DNA of 64,000 nucleotides from Conservatibacter flavescens (GCF_002795425.1 NZ_PHHA01000006.1:1-64000); one strand, 5' to 3'. Counted from the stretch's first letter, positions 38,696-50,554 are shown. Translations and numbers: made by a program. The notes: generated from the letters alone by a model not told the origin.

Positions 38696-40120
38696 ATGAT
38701 ATTACGTAATTTTTTCTTATTATCTACCGCACTTCTCGCCTCTATGGCGAATGCGATTACCTATGTAAAAGAACAACAGCCCGAACAAACGATTGCCATC
38801 GCTAATCCAACAACACCATTAAATGATACTCCGCAGCTGGGCGTGCCACAACAAACCAGTTTAGTCTTAGATAGATCAGAATTAAGGAAAAATCCTGAAT
38901 TAATCCACCGCACTTTTACCCCTGCGCTATTAGAAAATAATATCGCGGCAATGCCAATCCTATTACCGCTGTACACCGAATTACCCGATCATGATCCTCA
39001 TTTAGCCACATGGGGAAAGGCGATGCTCGCTCGACAACAAGGTGATTTTACGCAAGCGATTCGGCTCTATCGTCAATTATTTGCCCTTAACCCTAAAATT
39101 GTTGCACTACGTTATCAACTGGCACAAACCCTATTTTTAAATAACGATAATATTGCCGCAAAAGATCAGTTTGAAAAATTAAGAGCGGAATCTCTTTCAC
39201 CGGAATTTCAACAATTGATCGAAAAATACCTTTCTGCATTAAATCAGCGTGATGAATGGTATATTGCCGCTAGCGTAAACTATTTAAATGAATCCAATGT
39301 CAATAATGCACCAAAATCCGCAACTATCGGCCAATGGAAAGGGTGGGAAAGTGAATCTGCCACAGGTTTTGCTTATTTTATTAATACTCATAAAAAGTGG
39401 TCATGGCAAAACGGCTTTTTTTCTAAATTAGAACTCTATGGCAATGGTAAATATTATTGGGATAATAAAAAATACAATGAACTTAATCTACGTCTTGGTA
39501 TAGGAATAGGTTATCAAAATGCACGCAATGAATTTAGCTTAACCCCATTTCACGAAAAACGTTGGTATGCAGGAGGAAGTACCGGCAGCAATTCTCTTAA
39601 ACAATTTTCTCAAAATTCTGGCTTACGTTTATATATGAGCCATTGGTTAAATACCAATTGGCAAATATCCACTGCTTTTGAATATGGAGAACAACGCTAC
39701 ACTAGCCGAAAATATCTCAATGGTAACAATTATTTAGCTTCAACTAGCCTACTCTATTTACCAAATAGTGAACAATATTGGTTATTTGGCCTAGACTATC
39801 AACGGGAAAACGCTCGCGATAAAGATAATGCGTTTCAACGTAAAGTGTTGCGCTTAGGTTGGGGGCAGGAATGGAAATGGGGCTTATCCACTTATTTCAC
39901 CCTAAATTACGGCAGACGAGAATATCAAGCACCTGATTTCTTCAATATTCAGCAAAAAAATAATGAATATTACACCCAGCTTTCTTTATGGCATCGTAAT
40001 ATCCATTTTTGGGGAATCACACCAAAACTCAGCTTAAGCTACCAAAAAAATGATAGTAACCACCCTTTCTATCGCTATGATAAAACACGGCTTTTTTTAG
40101 AAATGAGTAAACGGTTTTAA
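38696..40120 (+). CDS. Surface lipoprotein assembly modifier (Slam) outer-membrane translocon
   Basis: A 474-residue protein. A signal peptide (about residues 1-20, cleaved after MANA) is followed by an N-terminal periplasmic TPR-type region (about 90-180: MLARQQGDFTQAIRLYRQLF and the next repeats). From about 185 a beta-barrel of alternating strands ends in LFLEMSKRF, with the C-terminal phenylalanine typical of outer-membrane proteins. This is the Slam (DUF560) layout. Slams move lipoproteins to the cell surface, and the gene just upstream encodes a plausible substrate. ATG 38696 has no good ribosome site, consistent with low expression. Two uptake signals lie near its 5' end. Confidence 0.9.
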   Translation: MILRNFFLLSTALLASMANAITYVKEQQPEQTIAIANPTTPLNDTPQLGVPQQTSLVLDRSELRKNPELIHRTFTPALLENNIAAMPILLPLYTELPDHDPHLATWGKAMLARQQGDFTQAIRLYRQLFALNPKIVALRYQLAQTLFLNNDNIAAKDQFEKLRAESLSPEFQQLIEKYLSALNQRDEWYIAASVNYLNESNVNNAPKSATIGQWKGWESESATGFAYFINTHKKWSWQNGFFSKLELYGNGKYYWDNKKYNELNLRLGIGIGYQNARNEFSLTPFHEKRWYAGGSTGSNSLKQFSQNSGLRLYMSHWLNTNWQISTAFEYGEQRYTSRKYLNGNNYLASTSLLYLPNSEQYWLFGLDYQRENARDKDNAFQRKVLRLGWGQEWKWGLSTYFTLNYGRREYQAPDFFNIQQKNNEYYTQLSLWHRNIHFWGITPKLSLSYQKNDSNHPFYRYDKTRLFLEMSKRF

Positions 40121-40191
40121 TGTCATTTTTCACTTAAGCTAATCACGATAATCAAATCAATTAAACTTAAACACGATAAATAATTTTCAAA

Positions 40192-40225
40192 AAATAACCG
40201 CACTTATATTAAAGTGCGGTTAAAA
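40192..40225. terminator. Inverted uptake-signal pair between slam and iscX
   Basis: AACCGCACTT and AAGTGCGGTT, separated by ATATTA, form a perfect stem flanked by A- and T-rich sequence. It lies between the convergent slam (+) and iscX (-) genes and can terminate both. Confidence 0.8.
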
Positions 40226-40234
40226 ATTAAGATA

Positions 40235-40429
40235 TTATTCAAATTCCTCAAGCCATTTTAACAAGATCGCTTCTAAAATCGCTTCATTTGATTTTTGTGG
40301 ATCATCATCAAACTCATCTAATTCACAAATCCACTTATGCATATCGGTAAAGCGTACAGTTTTAGGATCAAGATCAGGATAAAGATCATACAATGCCCAT
40401 GCAATCTCTTGGCTATCCGTCCATTTCAT
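40235..40429 (-). CDS. iscX: IscX (iron-sulfur assembly accessory protein)
   Basis: A 64-residue acidic protein, the usual size for IscX/YfhJ. The opening [19 protein letters not shown] and the stretch [14 protein letters not shown] are diagnostic. It binds IscS and iron and modulates cluster assembly. It is the last gene of the isc operon. Its ATG overlaps the fdx stop as TAATG. Confidence 0.96.
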   Translation of the reverse strand: MKWTDSQEIAWALYDLYPDLDPKTVRFTDMHKWICELDEFDDDPQKSNEAILEAILLKWLEEFE

Positions 40430-40770
40430 TAATGATTCTCCTCGCGAGCATGGTTAATCGTATATTTCGGAATTTCAATCACAAGATCTTCATCTCCCAC
40501 CAGGCATTGACAACCTAAACGGCTTTCCATTTCCAATCCCCATGCTTTATCCAACATATCATCTTCCGCTTCTGTACTTTCATTCAGGGAATCAAAGCCT
40601 TCACGCACAATGACATGACAAGTTGTACATGCACAAGAGCCATCACAAGCATGCTCAATTTCAACACCCGCTTCGAGGGCTTTTTCTAACACATTATCCC
40701 CTTTTGCAGCATCAACTACCATACCTTCTGGACAAAGGGTTTCATGGGGTAAAAATATAATTTTTGCCAT
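40429..40770 (-). CDS. fdx: 2Fe-2S ferredoxin (ISC type)
   Basis: A 113-residue adrenodoxin-like ferredoxin that donates electrons during iron-sulfur cluster assembly. The cluster cysteines appear in [16 protein letters not shown] and later in RLGCQCLVG. The N-terminus [17 protein letters not shown] is typical of isc-operon ferredoxin. It lies 17 bases after hscA and is coupled to iscX. Confidence 0.97.
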   Translation of the reverse strand: MAKIIFLPHETLCPEGMVVDAAKGDNVLEKALEAGVEIEHACDGSCACTTCHVIVREGFDSLNESTEAEDDMLDKAWGLEMESRLGCQCLVGDEDLVIEIPKYTINHAREENH

Positions 40771-40787
40771 TTTTTCACTCTCAACAA

Positions 40788-42644
40788 TTATTTTTTATCA
40801 ATTTCATCAACTGAATGCCCTGTTAACACAGAACGAATCGATTTATTCATACGACGTGCAGCAAACTCCTGAGTAGCTTGATCTAAAGCTTTAATTCCCT
40901 GTTTAATGGCTACGGCATCATGCTGTTGGCGTAATTCATCTAAATTTTGGATTGCCGTTTTCACGTTCAACAATTCGGCATCATTTAATAAATCTTCATC
41001 TTGTAACAAAGCATTCCGCAAACTTTCTAACACTCGCTCCGCTTCTACACGCTGCTCAGCCAATAATCTGGCTTGAATATCTTCTTTCGCGTTTAGCATA
41101 GACGCTTTCAGCATATCCGCAATTTCATCATCAGTTAGGCCATAGGACGGTTTCACTTGAATAGTCGACTGTATTCCTGTCGATTTTTCCATCGCTGTAA
41201 CACTTAATAAACCATCGGCATCAACCTGATAAGTCACACGTACATGTGCGGCTCCCGCAACCATCGCGGGGATCCCTCGCAAAGTAAAACGGGCTAAGGA
41301 ACGACAATCTTCTACCATTTCTCGCTCACCTTGCACAACATGTACAGACATGGCTGTTTGCCCATCTTTAAAAGTGGTAAACTCTTGCGCTCTTGCGACC
41401 GGTATTGTGGTATTACGCGGAATAATTTTTTCTACCAAACCGCCCATTGTTTCAATTCCCAAAGAAAGCGGAATAACATCAAGCAATAACATTTCACTGT
41501 CAGGTTTATTCCCGACTAAAATATCTGCTTGAATGGCTGCACCTAATGCAACAACTTTATCAGGATCAATCGAGGTTAATGGTGTTTTACCAAAAAAAGT
41601 ACCAACCTGTTCTCGCACTGCGGGCACTCGAGTGGAGCCCCCCACCATTACCACTTCCTGTACATCACTCACATCTACATTAGCATCTTTCAACGCTCGA
41701 CGACAGGCCACTAATGAACGTTTAATTAATGGCTGGATTAATGTAGCAAATTCAGCTCGAGAAATTTCACCTTGCCAACGACCAAAATGCAACGCTGTCG
41801 TTTCATTATCAGTTAATGCAATTTTAGCTTGTGTCGCTAATTCGATTAGTTGGCGATGTTGTCCATCAGTTTCAGGTTTTATTTGAGACTGCTCTATAAT
41901 CCAGTTTGCAAGTAGATGATCAAAGTCGTCGCCACCTAAAGCGGTGTCTCCCCCCGTCGCAAGAACTTCAAACACCCCTTTAGATAAACGCAAAATAGAA
42001 ATATCAAATGTACCGCCACCTAAATCATAAACCGCAATAACCCCTTCTTGCCCACTGTCTAAGCCATAAGCAATCGCTGCAGCTGTCGGTTCATTTAATA
42101 AACGCAATACATTTAAATTCGCTAATTTTGCTGCATCTTTGGTTGCTTGACGTTGAGCATCATCAAAATAGGCAGGCACTGTAATCACAGCTCCAGACAG
42201 CGCACCACCTAAACGTTGCTCACCAAGTGCGGTCAGTTTTTTTAAAATTTCTGCCGAAATTTCTATTGGCGAACGCAAACCTTGTGCCGTCTCAATTAAT
42301 GGTAATCCATTTTCACTCGCCACAAAGTGATAAGGTAAATTAGGATAACGCATATTGACATCAGCTAAACTACGACCAATAAGTCGTTTAACCGATACAA
42401 TGGTATTTTTCGGATCTTGGCTAGCTAAACTACCCGCTTCGTATCCGATTGTTGTATTGTCCGATGAAAAATGCACAATAGACGGCACTAACGGACGCTC
42501 TTGTTCATCACATAAAATATCCGTTTTTCCGCTGCGAACCGTTGCCACCAAAGAATTAGTGGTCCCCAAATCAATGCCAACCGCTAAACGATGTTGATGC
42601 GGTGCTGTCGATTGACCCGGCTCTGCAATTTGTAATAATGCCAT
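40788..42644 (-). CDS. hscA: Hsp70-class chaperone HscA
   Basis: A 618-residue Hsp70-type ATPase specialised for IscU. The nucleotide-binding domain has [29 protein letters not shown] and [14 protein letters not shown]. The substrate domain begins at about [17 protein letters not shown]. It releases the cluster from IscU with its partner HscB, and the IscU in this window keeps the LPPVK recognition motif. It lies between hscB and fdx in the isc operon. Confidence 0.98.
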   Translation of the reverse strand: MALLQIAEPGQSTAPHQHRLAVGIDLGTTNSLVATVRSGKTDILCDEQERPLVPSIVHFSSDNTTIGYEAGSLASQDPKNTIVSVKRLIGRSLADVNMRYPNLPYHFVASENGLPLIETAQGLRSPIEISAEILKKLTALGEQRLGGALSGAVITVPAYFDDAQRQATKDAAKLANLNVLRLLNEPTAAAIAYGLDSGQEGVIAVYDLGGGTFDISILRLSKGVFEVLATGGDTALGGDDFDHLLANWIIEQSQIKPETDGQHRQLIELATQAKIALTDNETTALHFGRWQGEISRAEFATLIQPLIKRSLVACRRALKDANVDVSDVQEVVMVGGSTRVPAVREQVGTFFGKTPLTSIDPDKVVALGAAIQADILVGNKPDSEMLLLDVIPLSLGIETMGGLVEKIIPRNTTIPVARAQEFTTFKDGQTAMSVHVVQGEREMVEDCRSLARFTLRGIPAMVAGAAHVRVTYQVDADGLLSVTAMEKSTGIQSTIQVKPSYGLTDDEIADMLKASMLNAKEDIQARLLAEQRVEAERVLESLRNALLQDEDLLNDAELLNVKTAIQNLDELRQQHDAVAIKQGIKALDQATQEFAARRMNKSIRSVLTGHSVDEIDKK

Positions 42645-42681
42645 TTTATCTCTCTTTTACTAAACCTTTAGATACGCTAAT

Positions 42682-43197
42682 TTAACCCCAAAAGCGCTCT
42701 TCAATACGTTCAACTTCAATATGTAATTTACGCACAAATTTAAGACGGTCAATGTGCAATTTCACTTCAGACCAATTTTGCGAAGCAATTTCTGCTGAAA
42801 GTGCGGTCAATTCTAAACGATTTTTTTCAGCTAAATCTTGTTGAAATTGCTCAAGCGCAGCTTCATCATGCCCTTGCTCGATCTCTTCCAGCTGTTCACG
42901 CAACGCCATTTGTTCCATCAGGAAATCAAGATCATGTGTCGTATTTTCTTTATCAATCTCTTGTCCTAAACCAATGGCTAAAATGGCTTCCGCACGTAAA
43001 ATAGGGTCTTTTAATTGTTGATAAGCATCATTTATTTGCGCAGATTGCTGTAATGCCACCCGTTGTTCTTGTTCTGATTTTGATGCAAAATTATCAGGGT
43101 GTAATGCTTTTTGTAAGGCTAAATAACGCGCAGATAAAAGATTTAAATCCACTTCAAAAACCACTGGTAAATCAAATAATTCAAAGCTATTTTGCAT
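42682..43197 (-). CDS. hscB: J-domain co-chaperone HscB
   Basis: A 171-residue J-type co-chaperone that brings IscU to HscA. The N-terminal J domain starts MQNSFELFDLPVVFEVDL and carries the HPD motif in KALHPDNFASKSEQEQR. The C-terminal helical domain (FLMEQMALREQLEEI) binds IscU. It is placed between iscA and hscA as in E. coli. An uptake signal lies inside near 42799. Confidence 0.97.
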   Translation of the reverse strand: MQNSFELFDLPVVFEVDLNLLSARYLALQKALHPDNFASKSEQEQRVALQQSAQINDAYQQLKDPILRAEAILAIGLGQEIDKENTTHDLDFLMEQMALREQLEEIEQGHDEAALEQFQQDLAEKNRLELTALSAEIASQNWSEVKLHIDRLKFVRKLHIEVERIEERFWG

Positions 43198-43214
43198 GCA
43201 AAAATCCTATATAC

Positions 43215-43577
43215 CTACACGCTAAAACTTTCGCCACAACCACATTGATCTTTGACATTCGGATTTTTAAATTTAAAACCTTCGTTTAATCCTTCTTTTT
43301 CAAAATCAAGCTGTGTCCCATCAAGATAGGTCAAACTTTTAGCATCTACAACGACTTTCACGCCATGTTGTTCAAAAACATGATCATCTGAATTAAGTTC
43401 ATCAACAAATTCAAGCACATAAGCTAAACCTGAACAACCTGAGGTTTTAATCCCTAAGCGTAACCCAATGCCTTTACCACGATTTTCTAAAAATGTTTTT
43501 ACTCTTGCCGCCGCACTTTCTGTCAAACCAATACGGCCAGAAAGAGGAGCTTCAGGAGAATATTGTTGTACTGACAT
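43215..43577 (-). CDS. iscA: Iron-sulfur cluster assembly protein IscA
   Basis: A 120-residue A-type carrier of iron or iron-sulfur clusters. The three conserved cysteines are in [14 protein letters not shown] and QCGCGESF. Compared with the 107 residues of E. coli IscA it has an N-terminal extension of about 13 residues ([14 protein letters not shown]). The extension looks genuine because ATG 43577 has a strong ribosome site (AAGGAGTCACT) and no later ATG fits. It lies between iscU and hscB. Confidence 0.95.
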   Translation of the reverse strand: MSVQQYSPEAPLSGRIGLTESAAARVKTFLENRGKGIGLRLGIKTSGCSGLAYVLEFVDELNSDDHVFEQHGVKVVVDAKSLTYLDGTQLDFEKEGLNEGFKFKNPNVKDQCGCGESFSV

Positions 43578-43647
43578 AGTGACTCCTTAATTGCTCTAAT
43601 AGAAATAAGCGGATCAATCGATCCGCATAACAGAGCATATATAAAAA

Positions 43648-44031
43648 TTATTCGCCTTTTTTCGCTTTATAATCAGCAATTGCGGCTTTAATTGCATCTT
43701 CTGCAAGAATTGAACAGTGAACTTTAACAGGAGGTAATTCAAGCTCTTCCGCAATTTGACTATTTTTAATTGCGCCCGCTTCATCTAAAGATTTACCTTT
43801 TACCCATTCGGTAATCAATGAACTAGAAGCAATTGCAGAACCACAACCATAAGTCTTAAATTTGGCATCTTCAATAATACCGTCTTCACTCACTTTAATT
43901 TGTAATTGCATTACATCACCACAAGCCGGCGCCCCCACCATACCTGTGCCGATATCATTTGCTTTTTTGTCAAATGAACCCACATTACGTGGATTTTCAT
44001 AATGATCGATAACTTTTTCACTATATGCCAT
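43648..44031 (-). CDS. iscU: Iron-sulfur cluster scaffold IscU
   Basis: A 127-residue scaffold on which clusters are built. The cluster-ligand cysteines are in GAPACGDVMQLQ, TYGCGSAIASSS and KVHCSILAED, with the aspartate after the first cysteine. The HscA-binding motif LPPVK precedes the last cysteine. It lies 32 bases after iscS, with a 70-base gap before iscA. Confidence 0.98.
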   Translation of the reverse strand: MAYSEKVIDHYENPRNVGSFDKKANDIGTGMVGAPACGDVMQLQIKVSEDGIIEDAKFKTYGCGSAIASSSLITEWVKGKSLDEAGAIKNSQIAEELELPPVKVHCSILAEDAIKAAIADYKAKKGE

Positions 44032-44063
44032 TTTCTGTTCCTCTTAAATAAATATTGACAGGA

Positions 44064-45278
44064 TTAGTGGTGTGTCCACTCAATTGTATTTAAATCAATG
44101 CCTTCCTTAAACATATCCCACAATGGAGAAAGGTCACGCAATTTTGCTACGGCTTTTTTCACTAACTCAATGGTATAGTCAATTTCTTCTTCTGTAGTAT
44201 AACGGCCTACAGTGAAACGAATTGAACTATGGGCTAATTCATCATTTAACCCTAAGGCACGCAATACATAAGACGGTTCAAGACTTGCTGAAGTACATGC
44301 AGAACCTGATGATACTGCAATATCACGCAATGCCATCATTAATGACTCCCCTTCAACAAAGTTAAAACTAATATTTAAGTTGCTGTCTAAACGATGTTCC
44401 ATCGAACCATTTACATAGGTTTCTTCAATATCTTTTAAACCATTATACAAACGATCACGCAGTGCTTTAAGACGTGGCATTTCTGTTGCCATTTCTTCTT
44501 TACAAATACGATATGCTTCACCCATGCCCACAATTTGATGCACTGGCAATGTACCTGAACGCATTCCACGCTCATGACCGCCTCCGTGAATAATCGCTTC
44601 TAAACGTACACGCGGTTTACGACGGACATATAATGCACCAATCCCTTTTGGTCCATATAATTTATGGCTAGACATTGACATCAGATCCACTTTTAATTCA
44701 GCAAGATTGATCGGTAACTTTCCAACAGATTGGGTTGCATCCACATGAAAGATGGTCTTATTGGCACGACATAATTCACCAATAGCTGCAATATCCTGGA
44801 TCACGCCAATTTCATTATTCACATGCATAATTGAAACTAAAATCGTGTCTTCACGTAATGCTGCTTTAAATTCTTCTAAATCAATTAAACCATCTGCTTT
44901 CGGCGATAAATAGGTTACTTCAAATCCTTCTCGCTCTAATTGGCGACAAGTATCTAATACCGCTTTGTGTTCTGTTTTACAAGTAATAATATGTTTACCT
45001 TTGGTTTGGTAAAAATGCGCAACTCCTTTAATCGCTAAGTTATCAGCCTCTGTTGCACCAGAAGTAAATACGATCTCACGTGAATCCGCACCTAATAAAT
45101 CTGCAATATGATTACGCGCAACATCAACCGCTTCTTCTGCTTGCCAACCAAATTTATGAGAACGAGAAGCCGGATTACCAAAAACACCATCAACGGTTAA
45201 ATATTCCATCATTTTCTTAGCAACACGTTCATCAACCGGACAAGTTGCTGCATAATCTAAATAAATAGGTAATTTCAT
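44064..45278 (-). CDS. iscS: Cysteine desulfurase IscS
   Basis: A 404-residue PLP enzyme that supplies sulfur for iron-sulfur clusters and tRNA thiolation. The start [16 protein letters not shown], the PLP lysine in [15 protein letters not shown] and the active-site cysteine in [14 protein letters not shown] are all present. I use ATG 45278, which has AGGAG five bases upstream and gives the E. coli length. A GTG two codons earlier is part of that ribosome site. It follows iscR. Confidence 0.98.
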   Translation of the reverse strand: MKLPIYLDYAATCPVDERVAKKMMEYLTVDGVFGNPASRSHKFGWQAEEAVDVARNHIADLLGADSREIVFTSGATEADNLAIKGVAHFYQTKGKHIITCKTEHKAVLDTCRQLEREGFEVTYLSPKADGLIDLEEFKAALREDTILVSIMHVNNEIGVIQDIAAIGELCRANKTIFHVDATQSVGKLPINLAELKVDLMSMSSHKLYGPKGIGALYVRRKPRVRLEAIIHGGGHERGMRSGTLPVHQIVGMGEAYRICKEEMATEMPRLKALRDRLYNGLKDIEETYVNGSMEHRLDSNLNISFNFVEGESLMMALRDIAVSSGSACTSASLEPSYVLRALGLNDELAHSSIRFTVGRYTTEEEIDYTIELVKKAVAKLRDLSPLWDMFKEGIDLNTIEWTHH

Positions 45279-45329
45279 TTTCACTCCTAAAAGGTTAAAA
45301 CATACGTGAGTTTTAACCGCACTTTTTAA

Positions 45330-45809
45330 CTAACGATTTACAACTAATAAATTTTCTAAATGTTGATGAGGGTGAGAGGTTTCAGGGCGCTTTTCCCCAT
45401 GTTTTTCATAATGCTTAGCGACTAATTCTGCCAATGTAATATTATTTAAAAACTCTTCAATGCGCACACTAAGTTGGTCCCACAACGAGTGAGTTAAACA
45501 CTCATGCCCGCCCTGACAATTTCCTTTTCCTAGACATTTTGTGGCATTAATATTTTCATTCACTGCCGCAATCACCATGCCAACAGAAATCTCACTAGGC
45601 TCATATCCAAGCTGATAACCGCCTCCCGGACCACGCACGCTTTTTACCAAACCATGACGGCGTAATTTCGCAAAAAGTTGTTCTAAATAAGAAAGAGAAA
45701 TATGCTGCCTGTCAGAAATATCCGCTAGCGTAACAGGCCCCTCTTTTGCGTGTAATGCAATATCTAAAATTGCCGTCACCGCATAACGCCCTTTCGAGGT
45801 CAATTTCAT
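45330..45809 (-). CDS. iscR: Iron-sulfur-dependent regulator IscR
   Basis: A 159-residue Rrf2-family regulator. The winged helix has [29 protein letters not shown], and the cluster ligands are three cysteines and a histidine in [17 protein letters not shown]. Holo-IscR represses the isc operon, and a matching site lies just upstream. It is the first gene of iscRSUA-hscBA-fdx-iscX. Confidence 0.97.
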   Translation of the reverse strand: MKLTSKGRYAVTAILDIALHAKEGPVTLADISDRQHISLSYLEQLFAKLRRHGLVKSVRGPGGGYQLGYEPSEISVGMVIAAVNENINATKCLGKGNCQGGHECLTHSLWDQLSVRIEEFLNNITLAELVAKHYEKHGEKRPETSHPHQHLENLLVVNR

Positions 45810-45849
45810 CTTTTATCCCCTCAGCAAACAAAATAAGTGTTAATGTTAC

Positions 45850-45874
45850 ATAACCTAGCAAATTAGTCAACTAT
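45850..45874 (-). promoter_or_regulatory. IscR type 1 binding site over the isc promoter
   Basis: On the minus strand the site begins ATAGTTGACTAATTTGCTAG and ends GTTAT, closely resembling the E. coli type 1 IscR site at iscR. The -35 TTGACT lies inside it, 17 bases before AACATT, about 40 bases upstream of iscR. This implies autorepression as in E. coli. Confidence 0.75.
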
Positions 45875-45909
45875 TAGACTATTGAATCTATAAATTATAC
45901 TAATAGGTA

Positions 45910-46626
45910 TTAATTTTTGATGGCTTTTTCTACCGCACTTAACATTCCACGTAAAATATTTAATTCATTTTTTTCTACTGCCGCACGTTGATATAAACGA
46001 CGTAATTTTTGCATCACTCCAGCATTTTGGATAAACCCTAATTGCTGATACAAACGTTCTGTGTGCTGATAAAAATAATCAAGTTCTTGAGCCGTCGCTA
46101 AAGGAGAAGGAGTGGCCACTGCCTGAGATATGCTCTGTGTATTTAGCCATGCCAGACGAATTTCATAACTCACTAACTGTACAGCCATCGCCAAATTTAA
46201 TGAAGAATACTCAGGATTCGCGGGAATCGTTAAATGATAATGACATTTTAAAAGTTCCTCATTGGTCAGCCCTACTCGCTCACGACCAAATACAATCGCC
46301 GCATTTCCACTTTTCGCATACTCAGCCACTTTTTCGCCACATTCTCTCGGTTCAATCAGTGTACTTTGTAAATGACGTAAACGGGCGCTTGTACCAATGA
46401 TCCAATGACAATCCGCTACAGCTTGTTCAAAACTTGAGACAATCTTGGCATTCCTAACAACATCTTCCGCCCCCGCAGCTAGAGCAATAGCCTGTTCATC
46501 AATGCCCTGTTTTGGTGAAACCAAACATAATTTGGTTAATCCCATCGTTTTCATGGCACGTGCTGCCGAACCGATATTCCCGGAATGAGAGGTCTCCACT
46601 AAAACGATTGTAATATTGTCTAACAT
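45910..46626 (-). CDS. trmJ: tRNA (Cm32/Um32) methyltransferase TrmJ
   Basis: A 238-residue SPOUT methyltransferase that 2'-O-methylates position 32 of tRNA. Typical blocks are [36 protein letters not shown] and [18 protein letters not shown], the last forming the knotted SAM site. I start it at ATG 46626 ([10 protein letters not shown]). It is upstream of iscR in the same direction, as in many gammaproteobacteria, and divergent from suhB. Confidence 0.94.
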   Translation of the reverse strand: MLDNITIVLVETSHSGNIGSAARAMKTMGLTKLCLVSPKQGIDEQAIALAAGAEDVVRNAKIVSSFEQAVADCHWIIGTSARLRHLQSTLIEPRECGEKVAEYAKSGNAAIVFGRERVGLTNEELLKCHYHLTIPANPEYSSLNLAMAVQLVSYEIRLAWLNTQSISQAVATPSPLATAQELDYFYQHTERLYQQLGFIQNAGVMQKLRRLYQRAAVEKNELNILRGMLSAVEKAIKN

Positions 46627-46763
46627 GAACTTTCTAAAACCAACGCGAATCAAATAAAAGTGCGGTAGATTTTAACATAATTTTTGGTCAATGACTCTCG
46701 CAATTTTCCCTCAACTTAAGTATAATATGCACAACTTTTTGTTCTTTAAAATCTGGTGGAATT

Positions 46764-47564
46764 ATGAATCCAATGTTAAATATCGCGATTCGTGCTGCAC
46801 GAAAAGCAGGCAATATTATTGCCAAAGGTTATGAGCGTTATGCTGATGTACAAGTTTTACAAAAAAATCCAAATGATTATGTAACAAATATTGATAAAGA
46901 AGCGGAAGCTGCAATTATTGAAATTATCCGAAAATCTTATCCTGAACATACCATTATTGGTGAAGAATCTGGCGCAATTGAGGGCCAAGATCAAGATGTG
47001 CAATGGGTCATTGATCCACTAGATGGAACAACCAACTTTATGAAAGGTTTACCACACTTTTCCATCTCTATTGCTATTCGAGTAAAAGGCCGCACAGAAG
47101 TGGGCGTTGTCTATGATCCTATTCGTAACGAGTTGTTCACTGCTGTACGTGGTGAGGGCGCAAAATTAAATGATCAACGTCTACGCGTTGACAATAAAAC
47201 AGAACTCACTGGCGCGATTCTTGCAACGGGTTTCCCATTCAAACAAAGCAAGCACATGCCTATGCAATTTGCCATGATGAATGCTCTAATCGCAGACTGT
47301 GCTGATTTTCGTCGTACAGGGTCGGCCGCGTTGGATTTATGTTATGTTGCTGCTGGCCGTGTAGATGGTTTCTTTGAAATCGGCTTAAAACCTTGGGATT
47401 GTGCGGCGGGCGATCTTATGATCCGTGAAGCGGGTGGCATTGTTTGTGACTATTTCGGCGGGCATACTTACTTAACTTCCGGCCATATTGTTGCTGGCGC
47501 ACCACGTTTAGTCAAAGATATCCTAAATAAGATCCAACCTTGTATTACTCATGAGGTAAAATAA
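46764..47564 (+). CDS. suhB: Inositol-1-monophosphatase SuhB
   Basis: A 266-residue Mg-dependent phosphatase, also a component of the rRNA antitermination complex in E. coli. Metal-binding motifs are IIGEESG, WVIDPLDGTTNFMKGLPHF and GLKPWDCAAGDLMIREAGG. ATG 46764 has GGTGGAATT upstream. It is divergent from trmJ, an arrangement also found in E. coli. Confidence 0.97.
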   Translation: MNPMLNIAIRAARKAGNIIAKGYERYADVQVLQKNPNDYVTNIDKEAEAAIIEIIRKSYPEHTIIGEESGAIEGQDQDVQWVIDPLDGTTNFMKGLPHFSISIAIRVKGRTEVGVVYDPIRNELFTAVRGEGAKLNDQRLRVDNKTELTGAILATGFPFKQSKHMPMQFAMMNALIADCADFRRTGSAALDLCYVAAGRVDGFFEIGLKPWDCAAGDLMIREAGGIVCDYFGGHTYLTSGHIVAGAPRLVKDILNKIQPCITHEVK

Positions 47565-47675
47565 AGATAACAGGGAAGTTTGCTCAATGCCGACTTCCCT
47601 CTTCTTTCATTCAATAACAACATCGTTCATACCGATTTTTCATCGTATACTGGTATGAATATGACAAGGAATATG

Positions 47676-48215
47676 ATGGCAAGAAAGAAAAAACAAAAAA
47701 CTGATTTAGATTGGCTTGATGAAGAACAAGAAGAGATTATTTGGGTCAGTAAAAGCGAAATTAAACGTGATGCAGAAGCGTTAAAAAAATTAGGCGAAAA
47801 ACTGGTGGAATTAAGCCAGGCAAAACTGGAAAAAATTCCCCTTGACGATGCCTTATTCGATGCCATTGAATTAGCACAACGCCTGCAAAAAGAAGCGCGT
47901 CGCCGCCAGCTCCAATATATTGGTAAGTTGTTACGCAATGTTGATGCTGAGCCTATTCAAGAAGCGTTAGATAAATTAGAAAACAAGCATAATCAGCAGC
48001 AAGCGATGCTACATAAATTAGAACGTTTACGCGATGAACTTATTGCAAATGGAGATGAGGCATTTGAGCAGCTCTTATTAGAGCAACCACAAACCGATCG
48101 CCAACATTTACGAAATCTCATTCGTATGGCACAAAAAGAAAAAATGCAAAATAAGCCGCCTAAAGCTTATCGAGAAATTTATCAATACTTAAAAACATTG
48201 ATATTAGAAGACTAA
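47676..48215 (+). CDS. darP: 50S ribosome-associated protein DarP (YjgA)
   Basis: A 179-residue, strongly charged, helical protein. The stretches [21 protein letters not shown] and [24 protein letters not shown] match E. coli YjgA/DarP, which acts in late 50S assembly. I start it at ATG 47676 ([10 protein letters not shown]) with AAGGA five bases before. An ATG one codon earlier is possible, and a longer frame from 47580 lacks a ribosome site. It is convergent with argD. Confidence 0.94.
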   Translation: MARKKKQKTDLDWLDEEQEEIIWVSKSEIKRDAEALKKLGEKLVELSQAKLEKIPLDDALFDAIELAQRLQKEARRRQLQYIGKLLRNVDAEPIQEALDKLENKHNQQQAMLHKLERLRDELIANGDEAFEQLLLEQPQTDRQHLRNLIRMAQKEKMQNKPPKAYREIYQYLKTLILED

Positions 48216-48259
48216 TGCCCAATAAATAGGGCTAGGTCGCTGACAAACCAAGCAAGATA

Positions 48260-48284
48260 ATGGGCGTATATAAAATACGCCCAT
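48260..48284. terminator. Hairpin between convergent darP and argD
   Basis: ATGGGCGTAT/ATACGCCCAT form a perfect 10-bp stem with loop ATAAA, placed between darP (+) and argD (-). No long T run is present, so termination strength is uncertain. Confidence 0.6.
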
Positions 48285-48318
48285 CTCAAATAGTATAATC
48301 ATTAAGTCAAATGCCAAA

Positions 48319-49533
<1,215 letters not shown>

Positions 49534-49609
49534 CTAGTTACATATTCATATTATGAGATAGCATAAATAAGAATGAATATTTAGTCAAATAAATGAATTA
49601 ATATTCAAT

Positions 49610-50554
49610 TTAATCGGCATATAAATCACGCCCATTTTCATCAGGTCGAGTCTTAAAGCGACGATGTAACCACATATATTGCTCCACCCCTTTTAAGATC
49701 TCTTTCTCAACAACTTGATTCATGCGTTCTGCAATAGCCTGTTCTGAAGATAAATCCGTAAAATCAACAGGCGGTGAGATCTTTACTGTATATCCCGAAC
49801 CATCTCCATTACGTAAAGGGGCAAAAGGCACGACCTGGCTTTGTGGAGACGCTTTTAATAAGTAGTAAGAACCTGTTGTTGTACATGCATCAGGTACTGC
49901 AAAAAACGGCACAAATACCGCATTTTTCCGTCCGTAATCATGATCCGGCGCATACCAAATTGTTTCACCTCGACGTAGCGCCTTCATCATGCCGCGTAAA
50001 TCTTTGCGATCTAACATGTCTTTATTAGAACGAAGACGACCTTTAGTCTGTAACCAATCCATCAAAGGATTGTCATTCGGTCGATATACTCCCACACCCG
50101 GATGATGTAACCCAATAATTCTCGCGCCCAATTCTAAGGTTAAAAAATGGACACCCACAAAAATCACCCCTTTTTGGTCATTTTCTTTTAAATATTCCAA
50201 TCCTTCTACTTTTGACCACTTTTTTATCCGTTCATCAGACCAAAACCACGCCATGCCTGTTTCAATGATAGCCATTCCCGTTGCTTCAAGATTTGCTTGC
50301 AAAATACGTTCAATCTCTTCAGAGGAATATTGAGGAAAACATAAAGTCAAATTACGTCGCGCAATCTTCGCCCGTCGTTTCCCTACATTTAAACGCGCAA
50401 ATAACCAACCCAGCCTTTTTCCTATTTTTAATAAACAAGGGTAAGGTAGCCATAGCAATAAACGCCATAGGCCAATTGCTAACCATAAGCCCCAATATTT
50501 TGGCTTTAAAAAATCAAGTTGGAAGGAAGGAAGTTTGTTATTTGTCTCTGCCAT
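49610..50554 (-). CDS. htrB: Lipid A lauroyl-type acyltransferase (LpxL/HtrB)
   Basis: A 314-residue inner-membrane-anchored acyltransferase that adds a secondary acyl chain to Kdo2-lipid A. A hydrophobic N-terminal segment (about 20-45) is followed by the catalytic H-x4-E in VGVHFLTLELGARI and the later block WYAPDHDYGRKNAVFVPFF. It is divergent from hldE, an arrangement I recall from H. influenzae. LpxM or LpxP is a possible alternative, so the acyl chain is inferred. Confidence 0.92.
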   Translation of the reverse strand: MAETNNKLPSFQLDFLKPKYWGLWLAIGLWRLLLWLPYPCLLKIGKRLGWLFARLNVGKRRAKIARRNLTLCFPQYSSEEIERILQANLEATGMAIIETGMAWFWSDERIKKWSKVEGLEYLKENDQKGVIFVGVHFLTLELGARIIGLHHPGVGVYRPNDNPLMDWLQTKGRLRSNKDMLDRKDLRGMMKALRRGETIWYAPDHDYGRKNAVFVPFFAVPDACTTTGSYYLLKASPQSQVVPFAPLRNGDGSGYTVKISPPVDFTDLSSEQAIAERMNQVVEKEILKGVEQYMWLHRRFKTRPDENGRDLYAD

